Notes: generated by a model not told the origin, from the sequence alone. DNA of 64,000 nt from Amycolatopsis camponoti (GCF_902497555.1 NZ_CABVGP010000003.1:1798001-1862000); one strand, 5' to 3'; positions 35,081 through 44,078 are shown, counted from the first letter of the stretch. Made by a program: numbers and translations.

Positions 35081-36244
35081 CTAGGCTTCGCGGCCCTGGG
35101 CCAGCACCAGCAAGGGGTTCCGCAACGCCGACAGCGACGCCAGCGGGTCACCTTCGACCACGAGCACGTCCGCCGCCAGCCCCGGCTCGAGGCAGCCGGT
35201 CACCGACGTCAGGCCGAGCCCGGCCGCGGAATCACAGGTCGCGATCTCCAAGATCCGGCGCCGGGAGAACCCCAGCCATTCGTACAGCTCCAAAGCCCCC
35301 ACGGGGTCGCCGAACACCGACCCCGGCAACCCCGCGTCCGTCCCCGACAACAGCCGGACGCCGTGCTCCTCCAGCCACGGCAGCCGCCCGTACATCGCCT
35401 GTGCGACGTCGTCGCCGAGCTTCTCGACGATCACCCGCCAGTTGCGGCTGCTCGTCGAACACGCCGAGATCCCGGCCGCGGCCATCTTCGAAGCCACCGC
35501 GTCCCGCCGGTCGAACGACCGCGGCCCGGTCAGGAAGCTGCAGTGCTCGATCGTCGACACCCCGGCCTCGACCGCCGCCTCGATCGCGTCCGCGCCGTGG
35601 GCGTGCGCCGCCACCGGAAGCCCGTGCGTGGCCGCGTGCGAAACCACCACCGCAAGCTCGCGCGCGGAAAACTGCGACTCCCACATGTCCGCGCCGCCCT
35701 CGGTGATCTGGCCGCCGCTGGCCATCACCTTGATCACGTCCGCGCCCGCCGCCGCGTTCTCGTCGATCAGCGCGCGGATTTCGGAATCGGACGCGACCGC
35801 GCCACCGAAGAAGTGGCAATGCCCGTCCGGCACGGTGATCGGCGGGCCCGACACCAGCAGCCGCGGCGCGGCTTCCCCGGAGAACGACCGCCGGACCGCC
35901 GCGCCCAGGTGGTCGCGGTCGCCGAGGTCCCGCACCGTCGTGACGCCGCTGCGCAGCATCGACGACAGCCGCGAGCGCGCACCGTCCAGAAGGGAGCCAG
36001 CGTGGAAGTGCGCCAGCATCTCGCGGGAAGCGTCGAAAGCCAGGTGCACGTGGACGTTGAACAACCCGGCCAGCGCGGTGCCGGTGGGGAAGTCGCGCCG
36101 CGACGCGTCCGGCGCGGCCAGTGGCAGCACCTCCGCGCGTGGGCCGGCCGCCACGATCACGCCGTCGCGCACCAGCACCGCGCCGTCGCGCACCGGCGAA
36201 GACGGTCGTGGCAGCACCCGGCCCGCCGTGATCAGCGTGTCCAC
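35081..36244 (-). CDS. Metal-dependent amidohydrolase
   Basis: A 387-aa amidohydrolase-superfamily protein. The metal-site pattern is complete: HVH in LFNVHVHLAF, Lys in DVIKVMASGG, His in VAAHAHG, His in TIEHCSF and Asp in LLSGTDAGLPG. The sequence style (imidazolonepropionase/prolidase-like) suggests hydrolysis of a cyclic amide or an Xaa-Pro-type bond. It is 1 nt downstream of the MAB_1171c-like gene and so belongs to the XRE-protease-membrane protein operon, where a hydrolase is unexpected. Confidence 0.9.
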   Translation of the reverse strand: MDTLITAGRVLPRPSSPVRDGAVLVRDGVIVAAGPRAEVLPLAAPDASRRDFPTGTALAGLFNVHVHLAFDASREMLAHFHAGSLLDGARSRLSSMLRSGVTTVRDLGDRDHLGAAVRRSFSGEAAPRLLVSGPPITVPDGHCHFFGGAVASDSEIRALIDENAAAGADVIKVMASGGQITEGGADMWESQFSARELAVVVSHAATHGLPVAAHAHGADAIEAAVEAGVSTIEHCSFLTGPRSFDRRDAVASKMAAAGISACSTSSRNWRVIVEKLGDDVAQAMYGRLPWLEEHGVRLLSGTDAGLPGSVFGDPVGALELYEWLGFSRRRILEIATCDSAAGLGLTSVTGCLEPGLAADVLVVEGDPLASLSALRNPLLVLAQGREA

Positions 36245-36245
36245 G

Positions 36246-37367
36246 TCACGACTCCATCGCCGCGGACAGCGCCAGCAGCGGCCGGACGTCCGATTCGATG
36301 TCGTCCGCCGGCGCGGGCAGGACCTGCTTGGCGTGGCCGTCGCTCTCCTCGCCGGCCGCGTGCCGCGCCAGCGCCGTCTTCAACGCGGCCGCCGCGGCCG
36401 CGGGATCGGTGGCGACGACCTCGCCGAAGCCCGCGTCCAGGTAGGGCGAAAGCTGCACCAGGCCGTCCCGGATCTCGATCACGCGGCGGTAGTGCACGCG
36501 GTGGATGCTGCGCGGGGAAAGGAGCTCGCCGCGGCGGCGCGGCGGCGTCCGCAGCACGATGCTGGGGAACGCCTGGACCAGGACCGTCCACAAGGGACCG
36601 AGCGCGTGGTGCTCGCGGCGGTGCTGGCGCCGTCGCCGCAACGCCGACACGCGCGCGCTCACCCCCGGGTAGGTGACGCCGAGCAGGAACAGCATCCCGC
36701 CGACGATCACGAACGGCACCCCGAGCAGCAGCAGCACCTTGACGACCGGCCCGAACGCCCACGCCACCACGATGTACAGCGCGCGGAAGATGCTGCCCAC
36801 GGTCGCGCAGGCCAGGCCGATCGCGCCCAGCCGAAGGCCGATCCGCAGGTTCCGGTCGGCCACCCGCTGGTAGCGCACGATCCACGTCGTGCAGGCGATC
36901 AGGCCGTAGATCAGGTACAGCCCGGCGCCGAGGTAGAAGCTCGCGACCCCGCTGTCGTGGATCGTCGACGGTCCGAGCGGGAGCCCGCGCAGCTCCGGCG
37001 CCGTCAGGGCCATCGTGACGATCATCAGCGTGATCGCCGCGGCCAGCGGCACCAGCTCCACGACCACCCGGCGGTAGCGCCGCGGGCCCAGCGCCGAGCC
37101 GAGGAAGAAGATCACCAGCGCGCACACGGCGCACGCCAGCAGCGCGTTGTTGGCCACGCGCGCCGCGCCGCGCCCGAGGACGGCGTCGATCTCGTCGGAA
37201 ATGACCTCCTGCTGGAGGAGGAACGCGAGGGCGAACCCGGCGACGCACGCGGTGACGGCCCAGTTCGGCACGGTCGGCGCACGCTGCACCTGGTAGATCC
37301 GCCACGCGAGCGCGACGCCGAACAGCACCATCGCGATCAGGTTCACGGGGCTGAAAAGTGTACTCAC
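36246..37367 (-). CDS. MAB_1171c-family (DUF6545-like) multi-pass membrane protein
   Basis: A 373-aa protein with seven hydrophobic segments in the first ~235 residues, then a ~135-residue cytoplasmic tail containing PRSIHRVHYRRVIEIRDGLVQLSPY. The layout matches the actinobacterial family annotated as putative MAB_1171c-type transporters. With seven helices and a soluble tail, it could equally be a receptor. GTG 37367 overlaps the ImmA/IrrE stop by 4 nt. The family often follows an XRE and an ImmA-like gene, which suggests one functional unit. Confidence 0.82.
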   Translation of the reverse strand: MSTLFSPVNLIAMVLFGVALAWRIYQVQRAPTVPNWAVTACVAGFALAFLLQQEVISDEIDAVLGRGAARVANNALLACAVCALVIFFLGSALGPRRYRRVVVELVPLAAAITLMIVTMALTAPELRGLPLGPSTIHDSGVASFYLGAGLYLIYGLIACTTWIVRYQRVADRNLRIGLRLGAIGLACATVGSIFRALYIVVAWAFGPVVKVLLLLGVPFVIVGGMLFLLGVTYPGVSARVSALRRRRQHRREHHALGPLWTVLVQAFPSIVLRTPPRRRGELLSPRSIHRVHYRRVIEIRDGLVQLSPYLDAGFGEVVATDPAAAAAALKTALARHAAGEESDGHAKQVLPAPADDIESDVRPLLALSAAMES

Positions 37368-37885
37368 AACCACCCTTGGTGATCGCCGAGCGCCCCCTGG
37401 ATCCGGCGGAGATCCCGGTCCGCAGCGCGCCGCGGGATCGTGTAGTTCAGGACCGACGCCCACTCGAGGATGATGGTCGCGACGGTCTCGGCTTCCCACT
37501 CGTGCGCGTCATCGTAGGACGTCCGGCGCAGTGCGCGGTGTACTGCATCCGGGTCAAGATCCGGAGCGGGCCCGCGCAGGAAGTCCGCCGGCTCGGCGTC
37601 GCCGTGCGGGTGGTGGTCGGCCAGCATGTGCCCGAGCTCGTGCAGGATGATGTGATCTTGGTGGGACTTCGTCGTTTCGGCCTGGTAGAAGATGTAGTCC
37701 GCCGCCGACGTCGCGATCCAGCAGCCGAACGGTCCGGGCACTTCCAGCGGGTAGGCCATCAGCCGGATCGGCTTCCCCCGTTGGTCCCCCAGCCGCGCGC
37801 ACAGCACTTCGACGTCGAGCGGCGGGCCGATGTCGAGCTGCTTCAGCAGCTTCCGGCACCGGCGGCGCAGCTCCCGTTCCTTCAT
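37364..37885 (-). CDS. ImmA/IrrE-family metallo-endopeptidase
   Basis: A 173-aa protein with the zinc motif HELGH (His82-Glu83-His86) and a downstream acidic ligand region HEWEAETVATII (about 128-139). This is the pattern of ImmA/IrrE (COG2856) proteases. ImmA of ICEBs1 cleaves the repressor encoded beside it, and IrrE/PprI of Deinococcus cleaves DdrO. By analogy the substrate should be the XRE protein encoded just upstream, with which it shares an ATGA overlap. Confidence 0.93.
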   Translation of the reverse strand: MKERELRRRCRKLLKQLDIGPPLDVEVLCARLGDQRGKPIRLMAYPLEVPGPFGCWIATSAADYIFYQAETTKSHQDHIILHELGHMLADHHPHGDAEPADFLRGPAPDLDPDAVHRALRRTSYDDAHEWEAETVATIILEWASVLNYTIPRRAADRDLRRIQGALGDHQGWL

Positions 37886-38286
37886 CGCGCGGCGTCCTCC
37901 GGGTTCCGGCCATCGCGTTCGGCCCGTTCGTAGCGCTCCACCAGCTCCAGCAGGTCCATGACCTGCCGGCGTCCCTGCGGCGAAAGCTCCTGCGCCCGCA
38001 TCGCCATCAGCTGCGCTTCCCCGGCCGGGGGAGCGGCTGCCTCTTCGTCGAAGAAGTACGTGACGGGCACGCCGAACAGTCTCGCCAGGGCTTCAACATA
38101 GTGGATCTTCGGATTGACGCGCTTGCCCGTGGCCAGCTGCTGCAGGTAGGCGGGCGACATCGCCGGCCCGCCCGCCCGCTCGACGGCGGCCGAGATCTCC
38201 CGATAGCTGTGCGGCGCGCGGCCGTCCACCCGAGCTGCCTCGATCAGGGCGCTCAGGCGCTCCGCGAAGGTGCGTTCCCGTGCCAT
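37882..38286 (-). CDS. XRE-family helix-turn-helix regulator
   Basis: A 134-aa protein. The HTH (about 27-72) includes SYREISAAVERAGGPAMSPAYLQQLATGKRVNPKIHYVEALARLFGVPVTYFF. A short helical C-terminus (about 90-125) with MRAQELSPQGRRQVMDLLELVERYE would be the dimerisation or protease-sensitive part. ATG 38286 is preceded by AGGGGG. It is first in a four-gene operon and probably represses it from the inverted repeat in the promoter region. Confidence 0.92.
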   Translation of the reverse strand: MARERTFAERLSALIEAARVDGRAPHSYREISAAVERAGGPAMSPAYLQQLATGKRVNPKIHYVEALARLFGVPVTYFFDEEAAAPPAGEAQLMAMRAQELSPQGRRQVMDLLELVERYERAERDGRNPEDAAR

Positions 38287-38597
38287 ACCCGCCCCCTAGG
38301 TTTCCACCGTGAAAATTCTAGCCGGGAAACCACTGTACGCACATGTTGACAGGTATCGTATGCAGTGGTTTACAGTTGGCGCGCCTCTCGTCTTGCTCTC
38401 CGTACCCTGGGGGTGTACGGAACCGCAAGACGAGAGGCCGTCGTGTCCGCCGACTCGTCATGATCCGCGGTCTGTAGTACGCTTCAGCTGCCAAGGTCGA
38501 ACGCCCTCGCGGCGGTCCCTTGGCCACGGCCTGTTGCCGGAGGTCGACCCCCAGGGCTTCCGGTGACAGGCCCCTTACTTTTTCAGGACATCCGTTT
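38287..38597. other. Structured intergenic region upstream of the XRE operon
   Basis: This 311-bp stretch has no convincing gene and is clearly richer in A+T than its surroundings. AAACCACTG (38327-38335) and CAGTGGTTT (38363-38371) form widely spaced operator-like arms. A TAGAAT -10 for the XRE gene lies on the minus strand at 38320-38315. A large stem pairs CCTCTCGTCTTGC (38384-38396) with GCAAGACGAGAGG (38425-38437) and, inside it, CCGTAC (38400-38405) with GTACGG (38415-38420). An 85-codon frame starting at GTG 38309 has no coding character. Confidence 0.7.
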
Positions 38598-39050
38598 CTA
38601 CGACATCACCGTGGCAGCCAGCGTGCCGCCCAGTTCGGTGCACGCTTCCAGGGTCTTCCGGTCCGGTTCCCCGGTGCTGATCACGGGTTCCGCCACCTTC
38701 TCCCAACCCAGGCCCGTGGTGATCGAAAGCAGCTGGCGTTCCGTCCCCGACGTGTCGCCGGTGCCGTGGATCCAGTACCCGAACGGACGGCCGCGCGTCG
38801 CGTCCAGGCACGGGTAGTAGACGGTGTCGAAGAAGTGCTTCAGCGCACCGCTCATGCTGCCCAGGTTCGCCGGCGTGCCCAGCAGGTAGCCGTCCGCTTC
38901 GAGGACGTCGGGGACTCCTGCCCCCAGCGCCGCCCGGCGGACCACCTCCACGCCCTCGATGTCCGGGTGCGCCGCGCCGGCCAGCACCGCTTCGAACAGC
39001 GCCTGCGTCGACGGCGACGGCGTGTGGTGCACGATCAGCAGCCTCGGCAT
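38598..39050 (-). CDS. Flavodoxin/NADPH-dependent FMN reductase family protein
   Basis: A 150-aa flavodoxin-fold protein. The FMN-phosphate loop is HHTPSPSTQALFEAV (about 8-22), the second loop GTPANLGSMSGALKHFFDTVYYP, and the third HGTGDTSGTERQLLSI. It is likely a small flavin carrier or quinone reductase. ATG 39050 shares one base with the phospho-sugar mutase stop (TGATG), so the two are translationally coupled, although no metabolic link is obvious. Confidence 0.9.
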   Translation of the reverse strand: MPRLLIVHHTPSPSTQALFEAVLAGAAHPDIEGVEVVRRAALGAGVPDVLEADGYLLGTPANLGSMSGALKHFFDTVYYPCLDATRGRPFGYWIHGTGDTSGTERQLLSITTGLGWEKVAEPVISTGEPDRKTLEACTELGGTLAATVMS

Positions 39051-40684
39051 CAGGCGAGCAGCTCCTCGACGGCCGCCCGCGACGCGGCCAGCCGGGCGGA
39101 CGCGGCGTCGCGAGCCTCGGCCAGCGAACCCGTCACCGGCGCCACGACCTGCAGGTACGCCTTCAGCTTCGGCTCGGTCCCGGACGGGCGGATCACCACG
39201 CGCAGCCCTTCGCCGGTCAGGCGCAGCACGTCCGCGTCCGGCAGCAGGTCTTCCAGCGTCACCGCGACGCCGCCCAGCTCGGCCGGCGGCGTCTCCCGCA
39301 CCTTCGCCATCAGCTGCCCGCGGACGGCGAGATCGGTGACCCGCAGGGAAACCTGGTCGGTGAGGTGGACGCCGTGGCGCCGCGCCAGCTCGTCCAGCAC
39401 GTCCAGTGGCGTGCGCCCCTCGGCCTTCAGCCGCGCCGTATACCCCGCGGCCAAGGTCGCGGCGGCGATGCCGTCCTTGTCCCGCACGAAGCCCGGGTTC
39501 ACGCACAGGCCGAGCGCTTCTTCGTAGGCGAACACGAGTCCTTCGCCCGCGCGGACCAGCCACTTGAACCCGGTCAGCGTCTCGGCGTAGCGGGCGCCCT
39601 CGGCCTTCGCGATCTCGCCCAGCATCGACGACGAGACGATCGTCGTCGCGACCAGCGGGTCCGGCAGGACCGTGCGGTCCACTGTGGACAGGACGTACGA
39701 GCCGAGCAGCACGCCGGTCTCGTCGCCGCGGAGCATTCGCCACTCGCCTCCCGCGTCCCGCACGCCCAGCGCGCACCGGTCGGCGTCCGGGTCGAGCGCG
39801 ACCGCCAGGTCGGCGTCCACATCGGACGCGAGCGCGAGCAGCAGGTCCGTCGCGCCGGGCTCTTCCGGGTTCGGGAACGACACGGTCGGGAAGTCGGGGT
39901 CCGGCGCGGCCTGGTCGCCGACCAGGTGCAGGTCGGTGAAGCCGGCCCGCTCGAACGCGGCGCGCAGCGTGTCGGCGCCGACGCCGTGCAACGCCGTCGC
40001 GGCCACGCGCACCGCTCGCTCGCCTCCCATCGGCAGCGTCGCGACCTCGTCGAGGTAGCGGTCCACGAGGTCGACGACCTCGGCGCCGGGCGCCCGCGGC
40101 ACGCTCACCGCGGCGGGCGCGGCCTGGATGGCGCGCTCGATCTCGCCGTCGGACGGCGGGACGATCTGGCCGCCGGTCGCGTCGTAGAGCTTGTAGCCGT
40201 TGTCCGCCGGGGGGTTGTGCGACGCGGTGATCTGGATTCCGGCCACCGCGCCGAGCCGCCCGACGGCGAACGCGAGCACCGGCGTCGGCAGCGGCTTCGG
40301 GAACACCTTGACGTCGAACCCGGCCGCGGTGAGGACCTCGGCGGCCGCGGTCGCGAAGGCTTCCGAGCCGTGCCGCGCGTCCCGGCCGACGACGACCAGC
40401 GCGCCCGCGTGCCCGTGCGCCTTCAGCCACTCCGCGACCCCCGCGGTGGTCCGCGTGACGACGGCGACGTTCATCCCGTTCGGCCCGGCGCGCACCGGCC
40501 CGCGCAGGCCGGCGGTGCCGAACTCCAGGGCGCCGGCCATCCGGTCGGCCAGCTCGCCCGCCGCGTCCGGCTCGCCGCCCATCGCCTTCGCCAGGACGTC
40601 CTGCAGCTCGGCGCGGGTGCTTTCGTCCGGGTCGTCGGCAATCCAGCGGTAGGCGGCGTCACGCAGCGTGGAAGTCAAGGTCAC
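39050..40684 (-). CDS. pmmB: Phosphomannomutase/phosphoglucomutase (phosphopentomutase-like)
   Basis: A 544-aa alpha-D-phosphohexomutase. The phospho-Ser loop is GIQITASHNPPADNGYK, the metal loop DPDADRC, the sugar-specificity loop and the C-terminal phosphate-binding RPSGTEPK are all present. It corresponds to M. tuberculosis PmmB (Rv3308), which sits beside deoD (Rv3307). Given its PNP, upp and deoC neighbours it may interconvert pentose or hexose 1- and 5/6-phosphates in nucleoside salvage. GTG 40684 is the start. Confidence 0.93.
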   Translation of the reverse strand: MTLTSTLRDAAYRWIADDPDESTRAELQDVLAKAMGGEPDAAGELADRMAGALEFGTAGLRGPVRAGPNGMNVAVVTRTTAGVAEWLKAHGHAGALVVVGRDARHGSEAFATAAAEVLTAAGFDVKVFPKPLPTPVLAFAVGRLGAVAGIQITASHNPPADNGYKLYDATGGQIVPPSDGEIERAIQAAPAAVSVPRAPGAEVVDLVDRYLDEVATLPMGGERAVRVAATALHGVGADTLRAAFERAGFTDLHLVGDQAAPDPDFPTVSFPNPEEPGATDLLLALASDVDADLAVALDPDADRCALGVRDAGGEWRMLRGDETGVLLGSYVLSTVDRTVLPDPLVATTIVSSSMLGEIAKAEGARYAETLTGFKWLVRAGEGLVFAYEEALGLCVNPGFVRDKDGIAAATLAAGYTARLKAEGRTPLDVLDELARRHGVHLTDQVSLRVTDLAVRGQLMAKVRETPPAELGGVAVTLEDLLPDADVLRLTGEGLRVVIRPSGTEPKLKAYLQVVAPVTGSLAEARDAASARLAASRAAVEELLA

Positions 40685-40714
40685 CGCGACAGCCTACGGG
40701 CTAGGGTCGGACGG

Positions 40715-41875
40715 GTGCGCTTGCTCTTCACCTCACTGGGGTCCTTCGGTCACACGTTCCCGCTCGTCCCGCTGGCGGTCGCCGCGCGCGACGCGGGCCA
40801 CGACGTCGTCTTCGCCACCTCCGGCGATTTCCTGCCACAGCTGACGAAAGCCGGTCTCGAGACGGCGGCCGCCGGGCTGGCCATCAAGGACGCGTTCGGG
40901 CAGGCGTTCGCCGGGGCCGGGCCGTCCGGTCCGCGTCGTCCGCCCGGTGAGGTCCCGCCGGAGGTGCTGGGACCGATCGTCGCGAATGTGTTCGGCGAGC
41001 TGATGCCGAAGCGGTTCGTCGCCGACCTGCTGCCGCTGTTCTCGCGGTTCCGCCCGGATCTCGTCGTGAGCGAGGCCGGCAACTCCGGTGGCGCGTTCGC
41101 CGCGATGAAGGCCGGGATCCCGGTGGTGGCGCACGGTTTCGGCCGCGTGTCGAGCGACGACCCGATGGTGACGCGGATCCGCGACGCGATCCGTGCGCAC
41201 GGTGCCGAGCTGGGCATCTCCGTCGGTGCGGACCTCGCGTTCGGCGGGCCGTTCGTCGACATCTGCCCGGAGTCGGTGCAGGACCCGGGATTCCTGGCGC
41301 GCGCGACGCGCGTCCCGCTGCGGCCGGTCGGCTGGAGCGAGCCGGGCGAGCTGCCGGCCGGCGTGCTGGAGCGGTCGCGGCCGCTGGTCTACCTGACGCT
41401 CGGCACGGCGATGGGGCACGCGGGCGTGCTGGGCGCGGCGATCGCCGGACTGTCCGGGTTGGACGTCGACGTCCTGGTCGCCACGGGCCCGACGGTCGAC
41501 CCGGCGGCGCTCGGCGAGGTGCCGCCGAACGTCCGGCTCGAGTCCTGGGTACCGCAGTCGGAGCTGCTTCCGCACGTCGACCTGGTGGTCCACCACGGCG
41601 GCAGCGGCACGACGCTGGGCGCGTTCGGCGCGGGCCTCCCGCAGCTCCTGCTGCCGCAGGGCGCGGACCAGTTCAGCAACGCGGACGCGGTCGTGGCGGC
41701 CGGCGTCGGCTCCCGGCTCCTGGCCGCCGAGGTCACGGCGGATGCGGTCGCCTCCGAAGGACGCCGCCTGCTCACGGACACGTCGGTCGCCGACGCGACC
41801 CGGGCACTGGCGGCCGAGGTCGCGGCCATGCCGTCCCCGGCCGAGGTGACCGCCCAGCTCCCCGGCTTCGCCTGA
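40715..41875 (+). CDS. MGT-type (UGT-like) glycosyltransferase
   Basis: A 386-aa GT-B fold enzyme. The N-terminal FTSLGSFGHTFPLVPLAVAARDAGHDVVFAT is the acceptor-domain start. The C-terminal PQSELLPHVDLVVHHGGSGTTLGAFGAGLPQLLLPQGADQFSNADAV is the nucleotide-sugar donor motif of macrolide/flavonoid-type transferases. It should glycosylate a small hydrophobic acceptor. GTG 40715 is 30 bp from the divergent mutase start. TAGGGT (40702-40707) is a -10 candidate 7 nt before the start, so a leaderless mRNA is likely. Confidence 0.93.
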   Translation: MRLLFTSLGSFGHTFPLVPLAVAARDAGHDVVFATSGDFLPQLTKAGLETAAAGLAIKDAFGQAFAGAGPSGPRRPPGEVPPEVLGPIVANVFGELMPKRFVADLLPLFSRFRPDLVVSEAGNSGGAFAAMKAGIPVVAHGFGRVSSDDPMVTRIRDAIRAHGAELGISVGADLAFGGPFVDICPESVQDPGFLARATRVPLRPVGWSEPGELPAGVLERSRPLVYLTLGTAMGHAGVLGAAIAGLSGLDVDVLVATGPTVDPAALGEVPPNVRLESWVPQSELLPHVDLVVHHGGSGTTLGAFGAGLPQLLLPQGADQFSNADAVVAAGVGSRLLAAEVTADAVASEGRRLLTDTSVADATRALAAEVAAMPSPAEVTAQLPGFA

Positions 41876-41885
41876 AACCAAGCGA

Positions 41886-41927
41886 GTTCCGGCTTGAACC
41901 CCGTGCGCGCGGAGTTCAAGCCGGAAC
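41886..41927. terminator. 14-bp hairpin between convergent glycosyltransferase and PNP genes
   Basis: GTTCCGGCTTGAAC (41886-41899) pairs perfectly with GTTCAAGCCGGAAC (41914-41927) around a 14-nt loop. It fills the gap between stops at 41875 and 41931 and can end both transcripts. Its left end, GCGAGTTCCGG, is also the edge module of REP-like clusters 1 and 2. Confidence 0.75.
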
Positions 41928-41930
41928 CGG

Positions 41931-42710
41931 TCAGGCGCGGGTGACCAGCTCGCGCAGCAGGGACCCCATCCGGGTCGCGGCCGCGCGGCCCGCCTCCAGG
42001 ACTTCCTGGTGGTTCAGCGGCTCGCCGGTCATGCCGGCGGCCAGGTTGGTCACCAGCGACAGCCCGAACACCTCGACCCCGGCCGCGCGGGCCGCGATCG
42101 CCTCCAGGACGGTCGACATGCCGACCAGGTCCGCGCCCAGCGTGCGCAGCATGTGGATCTCGGCCGGCGTCTCGAAGTGCGGCCCGGTCAGGCCCGCGTA
42201 GACGCCTTCCTCCAGCGAGGGGTCGATCTCCTGCGCGACCTTCCGCAGCCGCGCCGAGTACAGGTCGGTCAGGTCGACGAAGTTCGCCCCGACGATCGGC
42301 GAGCGCGCGGTCAGGTTCAGGTGGTCGGAGATCAGCACCGGCTGACCGACCTGGAACCCCTGGCGCAGCCCGCCCGCGGCGTTCGTCAGCAGCACCGTCC
42401 GGACGCCGGCCGCCGCCGCGGTGCGCACGTTGTGCACCACCGGGTCGATGCCTTTGCCCTCGTAGAAGTGCGTCCGCCCGAGCAGGACCAGGACGTTCTT
42501 GTCGCCGATCTTCAGCGAGCGGATCGTGCCGCCGTGGCCCACGGCGCCGGGCGTGGTGAAGCCGGGCAGCTCGGCGAACGGGATCTCCGTCTCGTACTCC
42601 CCGATGACGTCCGCCGCCGGGCGCCAGCCCGATCCCAGTACCACCGCGATGTCGTGCGCGTCCACGCCGGTGCGCTTGGCGATGGCGCTCGCGGCTTCGT
42701 GTTCACTCAT
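41931..42710 (-). CDS. deoD: Purine-nucleoside phosphorylase
   Basis: A 259-aa trimeric-type PNP that cleaves purine (deoxy)ribonucleosides with phosphate. [13 protein letters not shown] is the phosphate-binding loop, [21 protein letters not shown] the His/Arg segment, LTNAAGGL the base pocket start, and [33 protein letters not shown] the nucleoside-binding core. It corresponds to Rv3307. Unusually, it lies downstream of two overlapping membrane-protein genes (4-nt overlap at its ATG) rather than heading its own operon. Confidence 0.95.
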   Translation of the reverse strand: MSEHEAASAIAKRTGVDAHDIAVVLGSGWRPAADVIGEYETEIPFAELPGFTTPGAVGHGGTIRSLKIGDKNVLVLLGRTHFYEGKGIDPVVHNVRTAAAAGVRTVLLTNAAGGLRQGFQVGQPVLISDHLNLTARSPIVGANFVDLTDLYSARLRKVAQEIDPSLEEGVYAGLTGPHFETPAEIHMLRTLGADLVGMSTVLEAIAARAAGVEVFGLSLVTNLAAGMTGEPLNHQEVLEAGRAAATRMGSLLRELVTRA

Positions 42711-43126
42711 GCCAGGGAGCGTATCCGGACCGCCCTCACCACGAGGAACACCACCAGCCCGAACGGCGACAGGAAGATCGTCAGCACCAGGATCGGGCTC
42801 ACGATCCACGGTGAGATCCCCGTCGACCGGCCTTCGAAGTACATCCACCGCGCGATGAACAGGTCGAACGCGATGAGGTGCGCCCAGACGAGCCCGGCGC
42901 CCCACGGCGTGGCCAGCAGCGTCTGCAGCACGCCGAGGTCGGGCCGCAGCATCGCCCGGCCCCACTCGCCGAAGTGCGGCACGACCAGGGCGAAGTAGCA
43001 GGCGAGCGGCACCAACGGCACCCACGGCGACGCCATGATCCGTGGGGTCCACCGCCACTCCGGCAGCAGGATCATCAGCGCCCAGAACGGCGTGGCCAGC
43101 GGGAACGCCAGGTCGAAGAGGGTCAT
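42707..43126 (-). CDS. ABA4-like (DUF4281) membrane protein
   Basis: A 139-aa protein with four membrane helices. [28 protein letters not shown] and the [22 protein letters not shown] segment resemble the ABA4-like family, whose plant member acts in neoxanthin synthesis. The bacterial role is unknown. The gene overlaps the PNP start (ATGA) and is itself overlapped by the upstream membrane gene, so the three are cotranscribed. Confidence 0.85.
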   Translation of the reverse strand: MTLFDLAFPLATPFWALMILLPEWRWTPRIMASPWVPLVPLACYFALVVPHFGEWGRAMLRPDLGVLQTLLATPWGAGLVWAHLIAFDLFIARWMYFEGRSTGISPWIVSPILVLTIFLSPFGLVVFLVVRAVRIRSLA

Positions 43127-44064
43127 CGGACGCGCACCGCGGCCCACGACCCCAGCCCGGCCCCCGCCACGAGCACGGCGAACGCGCCGAGCGTCAGCGC
43201 GTCCGGGTGCACGATCGACTGCGCCCGCAGCGCCTGCCAGGTGACCAGCGCGGTCAGCCCCGCGTACCCGGCCGCGCCGACCAGGACGAGCCGCGCACGG
43301 ACGGCGTCGTCGCGCAGCCGGGCGAAGCGCGGGGCCAGCGCCGCGAGCGCGAGGGCCAGCAGCGGCAGCGCCTGCAGCGCGTGCATCCCGACGAAGTGCG
43401 GGATCCGCAGGTCGCCGGCGACCGTGCTCCAGCCGAGGATCGGCAGGCCGGGACCGCCGTCGGCGAGCCCGACGGTGTGCGCGCCGACCATGTCCGGCTT
43501 CCCGCCGGTCTGCCACTGCGCGAGCTGCCGCGCGGTCGGGCTCGTCATCAGGACGCCGAGCGAGATCCCCCCGAGCGACACGACGGCGCCGGCGCGCACG
43601 GCCCAGAAGCTCGCCCGGTCCTCGACCTTCGTGACCATCACCAGCACGGTCAGCGCGAACGTCGCGACCCAGAGCCCGATGATCATCTTGGCCATGACGC
43701 TGTAGATCCCGGCGTCGAGCGCGGTCGCGTTGTTGAAGTGGCTCGCCCGGCCACGCGCGGCCTGGACCACGAGCAGGACGTACTCGGCGGCGAAGATCAG
43801 CACCAGGAAGTTCGTCAGCCAGTTCGCCGTGCGCCGGAACCGCGGCAGCAGCGAGACGAGCCAGCTCCAGGTGAGGAAGTAGAGCGCGCCGGACACCGCG
43901 AACTTGAACGGCTTCGCCCAGATCGGCGCGCCTTCGAGAGTCCGCTGGTCGAGGAGCATCGCGGCGACGCACAGGACCGCGACCACCCCCAGGGTGGCGG
44001 CCGCCAGCGCGGACGGCCGGTGCCACCCGCGCGTTCTGCTCCGGACGTCGGCAAGGATGGTCAT
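43123..44064 (-). CDS. Multi-pass membrane protein of unknown function
   Basis: A 313-aa protein with about eight hydrophobic segments. Recognisable stretches include [48 protein letters not shown] and [22 protein letters not shown]. The last, with a His pair, could bind a metal or heme. No function can be given. GGGAGG precedes ATG 44064. It is first in a three-gene operon ending in PNP and is divergent from a MerR regulator. Confidence 0.8.
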   Translation of the reverse strand: MTILADVRSRTRGWHRPSALAAATLGVVAVLCVAAMLLDQRTLEGAPIWAKPFKFAVSGALYFLTWSWLVSLLPRFRRTANWLTNFLVLIFAAEYVLLVVQAARGRASHFNNATALDAGIYSVMAKMIIGLWVATFALTVLVMVTKVEDRASFWAVRAGAVVSLGGISLGVLMTSPTARQLAQWQTGGKPDMVGAHTVGLADGGPGLPILGWSTVAGDLRIPHFVGMHALQALPLLALALAALAPRFARLRDDAVRARLVLVGAAGYAGLTALVTWQALRAQSIVHPDALTLGAFAVLVAGAGLGSWAAVRVR

Positions 44065-44078
44065 GGTTCCCTCCCAGA

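Noticed and set aside
38309..38566. An 85-codon small gene upstream of the XRE operon
   Set aside because: No GC-biased third position, no SD, and it spans the large stem and operator-like arms. The region fits a promoter/structured element better.
39365..41875. An 836-codon plus-strand frame ending in the glycosyltransferase
   Set aside because: The first ~450 codons are the complement of pmmB. The transferase begins at GTG 40715.
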